From Marasmius tenuissimus (lineage: Eukaryota > Basidiomycota > Agaricomycetes > Agaricales > Marasmiaceae), in assembly GCA_029532415.1 (NCBI GenBank), contig JAQOTA010000060.1, positions 3,410,001-3,474,000 on the forward strand: 64,000 nucleotides of DNA, read 5' to 3'. The notes under the pieces were generated by a model, which worked only from the letters and a program-made list of their open reading frames with translations, searched no databases and was not told where the DNA came from. Positions within the stretch are counted from its first letter, which is position 1. Every line of letters starts with the position of its first letter. Shown in pieces: positions 21,984 to 32,817 of the stretch. The translations under genes and the position numbers were made by a program.

Positions 21984-23686
21984 TTAGTCGTACTTCTCGG
22001 CGGGGTAGTCAGTGTAACCGGCGCGCAGGTCTTCTATGCTTCCACCAGCACCGTAGAGGGTCGTGAAGTTGGTGGCTTCTGGGTGGAGAGCCTTTCCGTG
22101 CTGTATCCTCTTGGCAAGATCGGGGTGTGCGACGTAGAGGAATCCAAAGACGATGGCATCAGCGGTACCCTCTGCAAAGTGTATCGGTCAATTACTGCGC
22201 AAGGGGCACTGGGTAGGATTCCAACGTACCAGAGACGAGTTTTGCGGCCTCGTCGGGGAAGACACCACCGTTGACGAAGAGCTTGGTGTTTTTGATGTAG
22301 GGCTTGTAGGATTCGACAACATCGTGCTTGATGGCGCGGTGCTTGCCTAAATGAACGAGTCAATACTGAGGGATCGATGAAAATGCAAACTGAGTAGACA
22401 CGGACCATCGAGAACGGGATCTGCCATCTCGAGGTAGCGGACCAGAGTGATGTATGCGAGCTTGAGGTTATCGATTTGTTGAAGGAGGTATCGGAAAGTC
22501 TCGAGGGTCTCTTCCAGAGGCATACTGAAAGAAAGGGAAGGAGAACCCGGGTTTGTGGTGATTAATGATTGCGCGCAAGGAGGATACAAAAATCCCTCAC
22601 CCCATATCATTGTAACCGCCGGTAGGGCTCAGCTTGATGGCAACGCGGTTCGGTCCCCAGACTTCAATGGCCGCCTTGACAACCTCGAGAGCGAATCTAG
22701 CCCTGTTCTCGACGCTTCCTCCCCATTTGTCAGTTCGCTTGTTAACAGTGCTGTCGAGGAACTGGTGAACGAGGTATCCGTTGGCACCGTGGACTAGTTT
22801 GGATTCCGTCAGCTTGAGGAAGGGACACGAAACAGAAAAAAAACGCGTCTTACCTTCGACACCGTCGAATCCAGCAGCCTTAGCGTTCTTTGCGCCTAGC
22901 TTGAATTGTTCAACGAGTTTCGAGGGATCGTCAATTTCTGTGGGCGTGGTGTATCCGGGTTCGCCGGGAAGGAAGCGGAATTTGCCTCCTCGAGCAGAGA
23001 CAGCAGAAGGGGCGTAGACGGGCTGCAGAGGAGGCGTGACGATGAGTGAGCGCGCACTTGAGTACAACCGAATGGAAGAGAACTCACGTATCCCGCCTTC
23101 TTCTGTTCAGGCGCATCGGGGTGGGCAACACGACCAACTATGACGAACGTTTCAGTGACGGACGCTCACTTGGAGAACCTTGTGGTCTTACCATGCCAGA
23201 TCTTAGAGGTAAGCTTGGTGAGACACATATTTGGTGAACATCAACAATCGGGACACACCTGAGCGAAGATGAGACTGCCCTCGGCGTGGACAGCGTCGGT
23301 GACTTTCTTCCAGCCTTGGACCTGTTCCTCAGTCCAGATACCGGGAACGTGTGGCCACTCAGTTCTAGAGATGAAGTGAGCAGAATGAACGATAGCCATC
23401 CTGAACGTACTTACCCTTGACGAGAAACCAAGGTTCCTTCGCTGACGATTAAGGCAGCACCTCCAGCAGCGCGTTGTTTGTAGTACTCCACATTCACTTC
23501 GTTAGGAACGAGACCCTCCCCGATGGAACGGCTACGCGTCAAAGCAGACATAACGATCCTGTTCCGGAGGTTGAGAGGTCCAATCTGGAGAGGTTGGAAA
23601 AGCGGGGCAACGGAGGAAGACATGTTTCGTTTCTTTCCGATTCGACTGGTACGGTTGAGAGTTTTTTGAAGGATGTTTTTGAACAT
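21984..23686 (-). CDS. NADH:flavin oxidoreductase (Old Yellow Enzyme family)
   Basis: Nine exons (23686-23415, 23364-23259, 23201-23192, 23137-23088, 23022-22854, 22793-22601, 22524-22406, 22346-22230, 22171-21984) give 407 aa. The FMN/TIM-barrel signature is clear: [20 protein letters not shown] at the N-terminus, IWHVGRVAH, the catalytic [15 protein letters not shown] (His and Asn contact the substrate) with [14 protein letters not shown], and a C-terminal FVNGGVF. These enzymes use FMN and NAD(P)H to reduce activated C=C bonds. Exon 3 is only 10 nt (ATCTGGCATG) and is needed to complete IWHVGR. The start is ambiguous: 23686 adds a basic presequence of 21 residues that could target mitochondria, while 23623 begins directly at [11 protein letters not shown]. 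Confidence 0.92.
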
Positions 23687-26044
23687 GGTGAGTCGGGATT
23701 CCTGGCTACCTTTATAGGTCCTTGGTTTGAGACTTCTTCGTGAGCTTTAAGAGCCAAAAAGGGAGTTCGTAATCCCGCGCTGTTGCGGAGTAATCGATAT
23801 GACCCAAAAGAATTGAAGTTGTCAGCGAACAACGCACCTGTGTCAGCTTGAGATGTAGGGTAGAAGATTTCCCTTTTCCGGACAGCCTCATCATTGCAGG
23901 GAAACGGGAATCAATGTTCGTACGCGGTTCCCTTCGGAGTGTGTCTGCGTACTGAGTACCAATGGCGAAGGAGGGGCAAGGTAGCATGAGGTGTTACAAT
24001 GGGCTACAACGGGGCTTCAATCGTCTGTGACAGATGTGACTTTCCAAACTTGGCTTTGTTCTCCCACTACCACCACGCCACATCACTAAGCCCCTTCAGT
24101 AAGCATAACATGGCTGAATTCGAGTACTGATTTGTCTTCATGATTCAAATTACCGGGCGTTAAAGCTAATGCTGGCTTACTCGCTCAAGAAGCGTAAGCA
24201 CAAGAACAAGATCAGGACTCGCTGAGGGGAGGGATCCGGATTGCAAACCCACCGTTGTGATACTGATCTGTTTCCTCGGCCTCGACGGTCACGAAGATCT
24301 TACGATTTCGAAATCAGAGGTCAGTCTTTGCTTCGGAACCTCCAGTAGGCTATTTTCGGACCCTTGGATAGGAGCTTCCAAGTCCTTGCCCTGGTAGTGA
24401 TCGAGGCACAAAGACCGATATAGCTAGGCCATTGTCCTAAACTGTTGTTGACGAAACCTGGTCTCTCTTATCGGTCACGAGAACAGTTCAGGCATTACGT
24501 TCCTGCTTCAAAAAACATAACGGGGCCTCATCCAGGTGTGGTCGGACCGAATGTACCAGGTGGGAGAACTCCGACTACAATCCGGTCGCCCAAGTCCTCT
24601 ATGAATTGTACCATACAATGGGTACATAGTCTTTTGTGCTTCTTGTCAGTGTAGGTCCCAATGATTACGGGAAGATTGAAAATTGATACGCTGGCCACAT
24701 AGAATGGGAGTTGATTGTCTTGGTACCTATGCGCTCGCTCTCGCGCCTGATACGAATCTTCTTGTCGATATTCCTTGGGTGGAGTAACGTTTCAAGAACC
24801 CTCCGAAGGGGAATCGTACTCAGAAGTCTACATTTATGAAAGACCGAAATCAAGGTTCTTCGGGTCTTTCGGTACGAGTATCCTTGACCTGAGCGCCTCG
24901 TGAAGGGTGCTTCCAGGTGCCCTCCACAGCAATGGAGAGATGAGAACAGCAGGATCCAGATCTTTCCGCCCTCTTGGGGGTCGGAATTGCCCGTAAACGT
25001 CAAGCGCAAGCAGTTGCGATGATCTCCACCATGATTGCAACCCCGTTCCTCCGGCTCGTGCGTACGGAGGAGCCCAGAGTGCGGAGCTGAAGACTCGGGT
25101 GACGACTCCTGTCAAGAAAATTGCGAGCCCATCACATGCACTCTCCTCACATGCCGAGGACTCGGCGGAGGATATTTCATGATCTATCGCGACCACATTC
25201 CAAGTAAGTGCTATATCAGTATCAATATTCAAGTACAGAGCCTTTACATTCCTCCATAAATGAGGACCTCGACAACGTGAGGCTAGTGTTCGATATAGCC
25301 TCGGGTTCTGGTAAAAATATACCCTTTCAATTCCCTGGACTGCTTACATACCTCCCCGCTCATCCACGGCGATTAACGGGCTGCTACTAACACACAACCC
25401 GTCAGGAGTCTCCCTCATCAGTCCCTCTTCAACATTGCGAGCATGATTTCCAGGCGTGGTGTATTCGTCACATCTACCTGGTTCTTCTTCTCCGAAATTC
25501 GGAATGAAGACGTGGTATCATTGGAATGCTCAGCACGTCGTCACCCCGGGATTTGACGCGTATCTCGTACTTATACGAGTAAAGCCGCGATGGTGTAGGA
25601 CATGCTGTTTCCGATCCGGAGGTCGGAGCCCGTGGGGCGATATGAGCTTGGGAGCTGAGCGCTATGCGGCCTGGGATCGACTGACGAGACTCTTCAAGGA
25701 CAGGAAGTACGGTCCGCTACGTCGCCCCATCTCCCTACCGCCTGCCACCCAGATCTTTGATTTTTAGAGGCGGGGGCTCGGCTGAAGTGTGGTTCTCGAC
25801 GATATAACATCTGATGAACCCAGGAGGGTGGCACTGTTAGAGGGAGACGGAAAAGAGGAACTACAAACATCATACCCTACAACGACAATTTCCCCCGATC
25901 TCTAGGTGTTGATACAGATACACAGCCCTGGGAACCCGGAATTGAAGAGTCGAATACAAAAGTACGCCCCGAGCAGCTTCGTCTCTTTCCCGACTTAGTG
26001 CTTCCATCTGACCTCCCCTAGCACGAACTCACCGTTCCTAGCCC
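23687..26044. other. Long intergenic stretch, no gene seen
   Basis: About 2.4 kb. Several ORFs of 60-130 codons occur on both strands, but none shows a domain, signal peptide or consistent splice structure. No terminal repeats were noticed. Confidence 0.45.
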
Positions 26045-27730
26045 TTAACTCTCCTCCGTTAGTAACTCCGGCTCATTTCCCGTCCGAACCGCTCCAGTGT
26101 CCACGAACATCATGTCGATGTATATAGTAGATCCGACGCCATGTTCACACGTGCTTCTGCCTTGGATAGTCTCTTCTGAGGCCGCCTTTCGTATATGAAG
26201 GATCGCCCGACTGGCGAGGACTGAATGTAGAATGCGTTCGAATCTATGGAGAGGGTAAATTGGACCGGCCAGTAAGGGCATTAGAGTGCCTGAGAACATA
26301 CGGGGAGATTATGGTGGCGTAAGAGAGCTTGTCGCGAGTTAGTCGAAGCAGCCCATTCATTTCGAAAATAGAGTGTAGACCCACCGGTAAGGTCACTATA
26401 ATTATGACGTTGATCAACGATACCACTGCCCACGTCCGTGAGTGATCACATTTGTCACATTGATTCTCTGAATGTACTCACAGAATATCAAGCCATAATA
26501 CATGACTCCTGGATGAAACAAGGCTTTCAGCACGTTTAGGCAGGACCCGTTTTTATCAGGCGGACTCGCCATCTCGATAAACGACTTTCACGAGGTGAGA
26601 CTGTCCCCCTAATCGAACTAAGAGGAACTTTAGACTGTAGAGCGGATATATGAAGAGACTCAGGGAACGTACAAGCTTTGAAGCCGGGTACAGCCATCAG
26701 GGCGAAACTGACTAGAGGAGTAGTCAACTCGGGCCTCGGGGACAATTTTCGAATGAATCGACCTACTGGCGTCATAAACCATAAGCAAAGCCCAGCACAC
26801 AACGATCTCCTTGTTCGATATGAAGTAGAAACATTCGCCGAACCCGGCGATCCCAGGAATCGGAGTCGGGTCAGGAACTGGGGAGGAAGCAGAGGTGAGC
26901 TAAAATGATAATTATAGAGGGAAGGAGCTGACATTGAACGCCTTTTAGGAACCTGATGAGGAAAAATAGTGCTGGTACGACAAGCCCCGCGATCATGACG
27001 AACAGGATAGCGGTGATCATGCGGCTTCGATGCCAAACGGCCCATATTCGAAGGCTGAGGAGAGCTATTGAGCAACAATAAGGACGGGGATGGCCACGAA
27101 TCGAGAAGGAGCCTAACATTCGGAAATCGCGACGCCAGCCAGAGCAATAACTACAAGTGTTGAATGAGGTCAAGCAGAGCTGGCGAGTCGCAAGGGAACG
27201 GGATATGCTAACAAGTACTCAAATGGTAGGTTGAAGCACACTGGCTGGCGTTCGCCGGTCCTAACATAACTGCGAGATGTCGGCTTGACGTTGAGTTACT
27301 ATGCTTCGATGCTCGACGAGACCAATTCCAAACTCACAGTATAGATCCAGAATTACTCTGTCGAGGAGGGGTAAATATCGCTGGGAGAGGTACAGCAGAT
27401 TGAACCCTGTCACTCGTGGAGGGCTCTTCCGAGGATTCATCGACGCCCATACATATGTGAGCTCAAGATCGAGCGTGAGGAAAGTGTCGTAAATCCATAA
27501 GGCCCCTCCAGCTGCTACATGAAAGGCAGAATGGTGACTTCAGAACGTCGGCCTGGAGGCGTCGCGTGGGGTGCATACCGTTGAAGTACTATTGAATTTA
27601 ACAACTTGCTTGAGGCTCAGAATTGGGTAGGGCAGAGAAACTCCAAACTCACTCGAATAAGCATCTCATGCTCAAATATCGTGACCAAATTGACCTCTGC
27701 CGGGAGTCCAGCTGCCGAAGGAACAGACAT
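26045..27730 (-). CDS. DUF6533-type multi-pass membrane protein, 13 exons
   Basis: I joined 13 exons: 27730-27653, 27588-27579, 27511-27338, 27269-27219, 27150-27118, 27064-26933, 26877-26767, 26711-26673, 26608-26570, 26508-26482, 26425-26385, 26327-26302, 26243-26045 (319 aa). The result reads as the Agaricomycete DUF6533 family: YDTFLTLDLELTYVWAS with a Pro-rich basic loop, LLYLSQRYLPLLDRV, LLSLRIWAVWH, VVYRDGVMYYGLIF, and LHSVLASRAILHIRKA near the end. About seven hydrophobic segments are expected; the function of the family is unknown. Exon 2 is 10 nt. Intron 9 must begin with GC (26569-26509) to give the expected YRDG-VMYY junction. The exon 8/9 junction is the least certain. A TATATAA lies 90 nt upstream. 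Confidence 0.75.
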
Positions 27731-27819
27731 TGTTTCTGCTCCGCAGTGAGAGAGCAAGCTAGTAATAGTGAAGTGGTGGAGGGCGATCAAAACCTTTCGT
27801 CGAGTCGCTTCGGGGGGTC

Positions 27820-27826
27820 TATATAA
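27820..27826 (-). promoter_or_regulatory. TATA box of DUF6533 gene
   Basis: TTATATA on the minus strand about 90 nt upstream of the ATG at 27730. Confidence 0.4.
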
Positions 27827-28458
27827 GCGAACTCCATCCCTCAAGAGTTCCCAAGAAACGTCACTACAGGGCACTCGATCTACGGGTAACGAAACCCCAT
27901 CAGATTTTACTTCCTTCACCTGATAAGTGTGTACGTACCAATGATGGCAGGCTGACAGGCCGTACAAGACTCGAGTTGTCGGTTTCTTTACAGGGCGTTA
28001 GGAGCATTTCATTGCAATCCTGCGAAGTTGGCTAGAATTACGGACGATTATGCAGCGTATCTCGAATTGGTATGCGGGGCAATTACGGTTGGCCAGCAGG
28101 CTCAATCTAGCCTTACCTTGTTTTCCTTGTTTCACTTGCTTAATTCACAGTGACATGGGCACTTTGACGCGGTAATTTTGACGGATGCCGTCGAGGTTCG
28201 ATTGATAGGACCTTCCAACATCAGAAGATGTCTTTTCCACGTCTTATGAGTGCAAAGGAAGCAGAGACTGTTTGGTGAGCAGCTTCAAGAAGTCAGGGAC
28301 TCCCTTCTCTTGATCCGACATGTTCATTGTCTGATACCCTGTCCTCGTCGTCCCCGCGGTCCTTTCCGTTGCCGTATGAGTTTTGAAATGGAATTCTGGG
28401 GAGTAGAAACGGAGTTGTTCACATTGACAAGCACTGAAAGGGCTCCAAAGAACTCTGA
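27827..28458. other. Intergenic, no gene seen
   Basis: About 630 nt between the DUF6533 promoter and the 3' end of MFS copy 2. No supported ORF. Confidence 0.5.
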
Positions 28459-30212
28459 TCATATTAACCTATAGCTCGGAAGCGTCAACGAACACCATAC
28501 ACCGACCGCAATCGTAAGGATCTGCATTATATCGGCCAGATAGCTGAAGAAACCACCAGCACCGCCCGACACTCGCCAATCGAGGGCCAAAGACACCGCA
28601 AAGACCGAGGAGGCTACCATCGGCGCCAATCCCCGCAATCCAGACGAGATCATCTGTTGGGCACCGTTGACCGTGCCGAGAGCATCCTGGGGCGCGGATT
28701 TGACGATGAGGGTCTGTACGGAGTCTGATATAACTGGTCAATGGCGATGAAAGGCAAAACAGGAAGGAAGAGGACTCACTATAGGCCGTAGCGCCCGCAG
28801 TAGACGATGACATCTGGCCGAAAATCAATGCCCAAACTACCCAATTGACAGTTCCTGCCTTGGAAGCTGCGATTCTTGCGAGCATCATCATGAAAACCCT
28901 GACCATGTGGAACGAATAACAAAGAATGAACATCTTCTTTGGCCCGATGCGCTTCAGCATAGGCTTCCAGACGACGAGCTGGAGGATGGCGTTGGCGACA
29001 CCGTATGTTCCGAGTACCATGCCAATTTGATAGGGCGTGAGACCGAGCCCGCCGTTGGCAATGGAAGTGGAGTAGATGAGAGGTACGAGGACGTGGTATG
29101 ACATGTTGGAGAATGAATGGAAGGCATGGCTGGTGAGTGAACGTTGGAGAGGGACGTTAGAGGCGACGATTCTGTAGAGACTAGGTCGCTCTTTGTTCTG
29201 ATGTGCTGCAGGAGATTCCCGTGCGAGGAGTGGGTCGGTTTCTGATGGCTCAGAAGTCGTTTCATCGCAAGGGTGAGTTTTGAGGGTCTACGGAATAGTG
29301 TGAGTACCCTCCTGCAGTTTCGGATCAATAAGAGACGTACCTCTTTCAGAAAGAAGAAGCACAATACAAAGGGAATAAACGCGAAAAGTGCTGCGGAAGC
29401 ACAGGCGAGGAAGTACGGGTAACTCCTGAAGAACCAATTGCCGAAAACACCTGGCCATTCCTCGGCAGGATTTGACAGTAATCCTCCCATCGCGGGCCTG
29501 TTCCCAGCATCAGCTTCTCAAGTGCAGAGTCAAACAAAGAAGTGTCACCCAATGGAGTTGCCAATACTCCACATCAGCGACATGAGCGTGAAGGCATCAG
29601 CAAGGTTTGTGTCGTCTGTAATCTGTACACAAAATGAGCACTTCTTCAGCCTGATAACGCGTGAGGATGTACTTCTGCAACCATAGTCTTGACTGCGCCT
29701 GTCGAAGGAAGTCGGTATCGCCGCAACAATAGTAAGACGTTCAATCACTCACCCAAATTACCATTGAAGATGCCCTGAGCACATCGAAAGATGACCAATT
29801 GCCAGAACGCCTTCGAAAGTCCAAATCCCAACATTGAGATTGCAAGGCCGAGCGGGCCAATCAACAAGATGGGTCGTCTTCCTATCCGGTCTGAAGCTCG
29901 TCCCCAATGGTAAACAGAAAGGCATTCCGTGATAAAGAACAGAGATTCCTATCGCGCCGTGAATCATGGTCATCAATTTCTCAGCCTATATGCTTTCAGG
30001 TTAGTTAGAGGAAAACTCACAATGATACCAGCATAATAACCTGTTTTCTTTTCATCGCCATTCGTGATACCAGTCCTTCGAACAAACTCCGGAATGAAAG
30101 GATAAATGACAGTCGCGGTCACTGGCTCTGCATGGAAGACGAGAAGAGCAAGGGTGAATTGGAGCTTTGGTAGAGGCGTTGTTTTTCGACGTTCGATCGA
30201 CTCTGTTTCCAT
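28459..30212 (-). CDS. MFS transporter, copy 2
   Basis: Seven exons (30212-30021, 29948-29753, 29698-29673, 29622-29549, 29497-29341, 29287-28780, 28724-28459) give 472 aa. It is a paralogue of the gene at 1725-3481: shared TATVIYPFI, GRASDRIGRRPILLIGPLGL, FNGN, DDTNLADAF and GPAMGGLL segments. Exons 2, 3 and 4 are the same length in both (196, 26, 74 nt), and all intron phases match. About 12 hydrophobic segments with a hydrophilic central loop fit a ZIFL/DHA-type exporter; substrate unknown. The protein starts directly before the charged N-terminus (ETESIERRKTTPLPK), which supports the start chosen for copy 1. Confidence 0.9.
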
Positions 30213-31081
30213 CGTATCGTCGCGACTGTAGCTCTCTTAGCGCCCTTACGCTCGGAGGACAACGAAGAAGTGATGGATATAGATGGGAAAATTGCTTCGA
30301 AGGCTGAGCATGACTCGATCTAGCCTGAATTGATTGAAATCGACAATTTAAACCAATCAAATAGAGCTTTTTCTCATCGCCGTCGACCCCGGAAGATCCT
30401 CTCAAGGTGGGAACGAAAGTTGTCGTCGTCGTCGCAGGCGTCGAGCAAGAGGTTAGCGGAGGATGGTGGTGGTACACAGCCACTCTCGTCCTTCATCATC
30501 GACAACCACGACATTCCCATTCCTAAACGGGCTCAATTCATTCTGTTGGACTAGCTGACAGACAATGAATCTATGAGGCCTTGCGGCGCTATACCAATGA
30601 AGGTTCGTCGACTTTCTATCTTTAGAGTGTATAAATTTGCTGAAACCTGACTCGCAACCCGAACAGTGACTATCACTCCGTCTACAAGGACGTTGTAGAG
30701 GCCTTACAGAGTATAAATCCCATTCATTCGTTTGAATGGATCTGCAGAGCCAAATCAAAGCAACCCTCAGGGTGAGAACTCTGACGCTTTGAAGAGCTTT
30801 GAAGCGATTGTCCTAATATGGAACTCCCCTTGTTCAGCCTTATATTTTGCATCAGGACATTAGCTTGTTCAGAGCCCAACGCAAGCGCAAACTCAATCAC
30901 TCGCTACTGGAAACGAGTTCTCCGCGACCTTGTCTGGAATGATACTTAATACGATGTCAGCAGGCGATGAGGAATTGAGAAACGCTTTCAGCGATCCCAA
31001 GGACCCACGACCTCCATATCTACACTCGCATTGACTTGTTCATCTTCTGTGAAGAAACGACAGGCCTTCCGGAAACAGTCT
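30213..31081. other. Divergent intergenic region, no gene seen
   Basis: 869 nt separating MFS copy 2 (-) from F-box copy 2 (+). ORFs here are short and unsupported; both promoters should lie within it. Confidence 0.5.
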
Positions 31082-32529
31082 ATGGATTTTAACATGAACA
31101 CGGAGCAAGCTGGCTTGGTGAGTGCTCTACTATATCTATACATCTTTTCAAAGCTTACAAAGTCGTACAGACTCGCATCAATGGGAGCGAAGATAGTATC
31201 CGTGCAACGATCAACACCCTTCCAGTCGAACTCTTGACCGAAATATTCGCCTACTTCTCACCAACATCATCGAACTATTCGATATCTCCCCTCCTCACCT
31301 TCGTCTCCGTCTGCAGACACTGGCGACAAACCTCCTTCAATGCTTCCTTCCTGTGGTCGACTATCGCATTGGTCAATCCACGTCCTCATCGACTCCCCAT
31401 GGTACGCCAATGGCTGGAGAGGTCCAAAAATTATCCCCTCACTCTCAAACTCGAAGTCCACCCTACGACGGTCAAGGCCCGTGCGGAGTGGCAAGCTATA
31501 TCTAAAACAATGGAAGAGGCATTGTCCCTTCTAGTACAACACATCCACCGGTGGCGGTCTATCGATATTCAGATGGAGAGCTTCCCCATACGTTCCGGTT
31601 CGCCATTGTTGAAGCTTCCCTCGTCTTCCGATGCAGCCCCTTTACTGGAACAAGTCAACGTCTACGCAGGCGAGAGCTTCTCAACCGAGGGAGCGGAACA
31701 GTTTTGGGACACAATCCGCGCTTACCCCAACGTCCGACGCGTCCTCTGGGAAACGGATCTGGACGAACCAGAGTCATGTTTCCCAGAGCTCGTCGCTACA
31801 CCCTGGAATCGCCTCACTCATCTCAGCTCCCAATTCTTCGTCGACGATACATTCCTGGATTTCCTCTCCCGCTGTCATTCATTAGAGGAACTCAACATCA
31901 CATCGCTAGAGATCTCCGACGAACCTGTACATTTCGGAGAACGATTCACTTTACCCCATCTTCGCAAGCTTTCCATGGTGTCTTACACACCTGAAGCAGC
32001 GATTCCTCTTCTCCACCATCTCGATGCCCCGTTACTTGATGACCTGTACCTTGGAGAATGGCATTGTCCCGATGCTTGGGAGGACATGCTCCAGCGTTCC
32101 GGTTGCCGCTTGAAGACCCTATTGGTATCCGATAGGTCCTTCACCGACAGTGAAGTCCCTCAATGGCTTCTCTTCCCCGCATCGACATCCGTAGAAGAAC
32201 TCACAGTATACCTCTGGTGCCCAGCTGACACGATCTTGCGCGCCCTGACATGGGGTGACACGGAAACCAAACGACTTCCCTCGCTCCGTAAATTGACAAT
32301 GTCCGTCGTTGCTGGGTTCACCGGTGGATTGCTCAAGTCGATGTTGAGCTCTCGGATACATTCCGATACAAACGTGAACGTGTTGGAGGATGTGAACTTT
32401 ACGTTTGGGTTGGGGAAATCGTCGGGTGGGATTGGAGATGATTTGACCTTTTTGGATGAGCTGAGGGCTGAGGGTGGTCTGGATGTCACCTATAACGAAT
32501 CTCGTTTCGTACCGACATGTACATTATAG
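31082..32529 (+). CDS. F-box protein, copy 2
   Basis: Two exons, 31082-31117 and 31171-32529, give 464 aa. The short first exon encodes MDFNMNTEQAGL, followed by TRINGSEDSIRATINTLPVE leading into the F-box (LLTEIFAYF ... FVSVCRHWRQTSFNASFLW). LRR-like strands follow (LEELNITSLEIS, LPHLRKLSMVS, PLLDDLYLGEWHC). It is related along its length to the gene at 16715-18019 and is the longer of the two at both ends. The expected role is target recognition in an SCF ubiquitin ligase. The first exon is supported by clean GTGAGT and TACAG sites in matching phase but is not conserved in the paralogue. Confidence 0.85.
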
Positions 32530-32817
32530 CCTGTGTGGTACCTTATATCTCATTCTAGTAGCGATACTGTAGCTCTCATGTAATAGTCTGAAGATTTCAC
32601 CAAAACATGGATTTTAATGGCTCATCGTAACGTTCGAACGCGTACCTGCCAGAGAAAGACACGCTTGATTTCCGAACGTACGTATACGCGTAGCAGAGAA
32701 GAAACAGAAAAGCACTACGTATCCGAATTCCCAGATGACGATAACGAGATCCATGTATCTAAAAACGTCCCAAGTGTCCATAAATCACTACCTAAAAGAT
32801 CACAAACAACCCGCCCT

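Noticed and set aside
24834..25767. ORFs of 70-130 codons on both strands in the 23.7-26 kb gap
   Set aside because: Mutually overlapping, no recognisable motif, no consistent GT-AG extension.
26609..26672. Alternative acceptor at about 26635 for intron 8 of the DUF6533 gene
   Set aside because: With the strong GTACGT donor it gives an immediate stop; the TTAG acceptor at 26609 keeps the frame, so it was preferred, though a weaker GTTCCC donor would permit the alternative.
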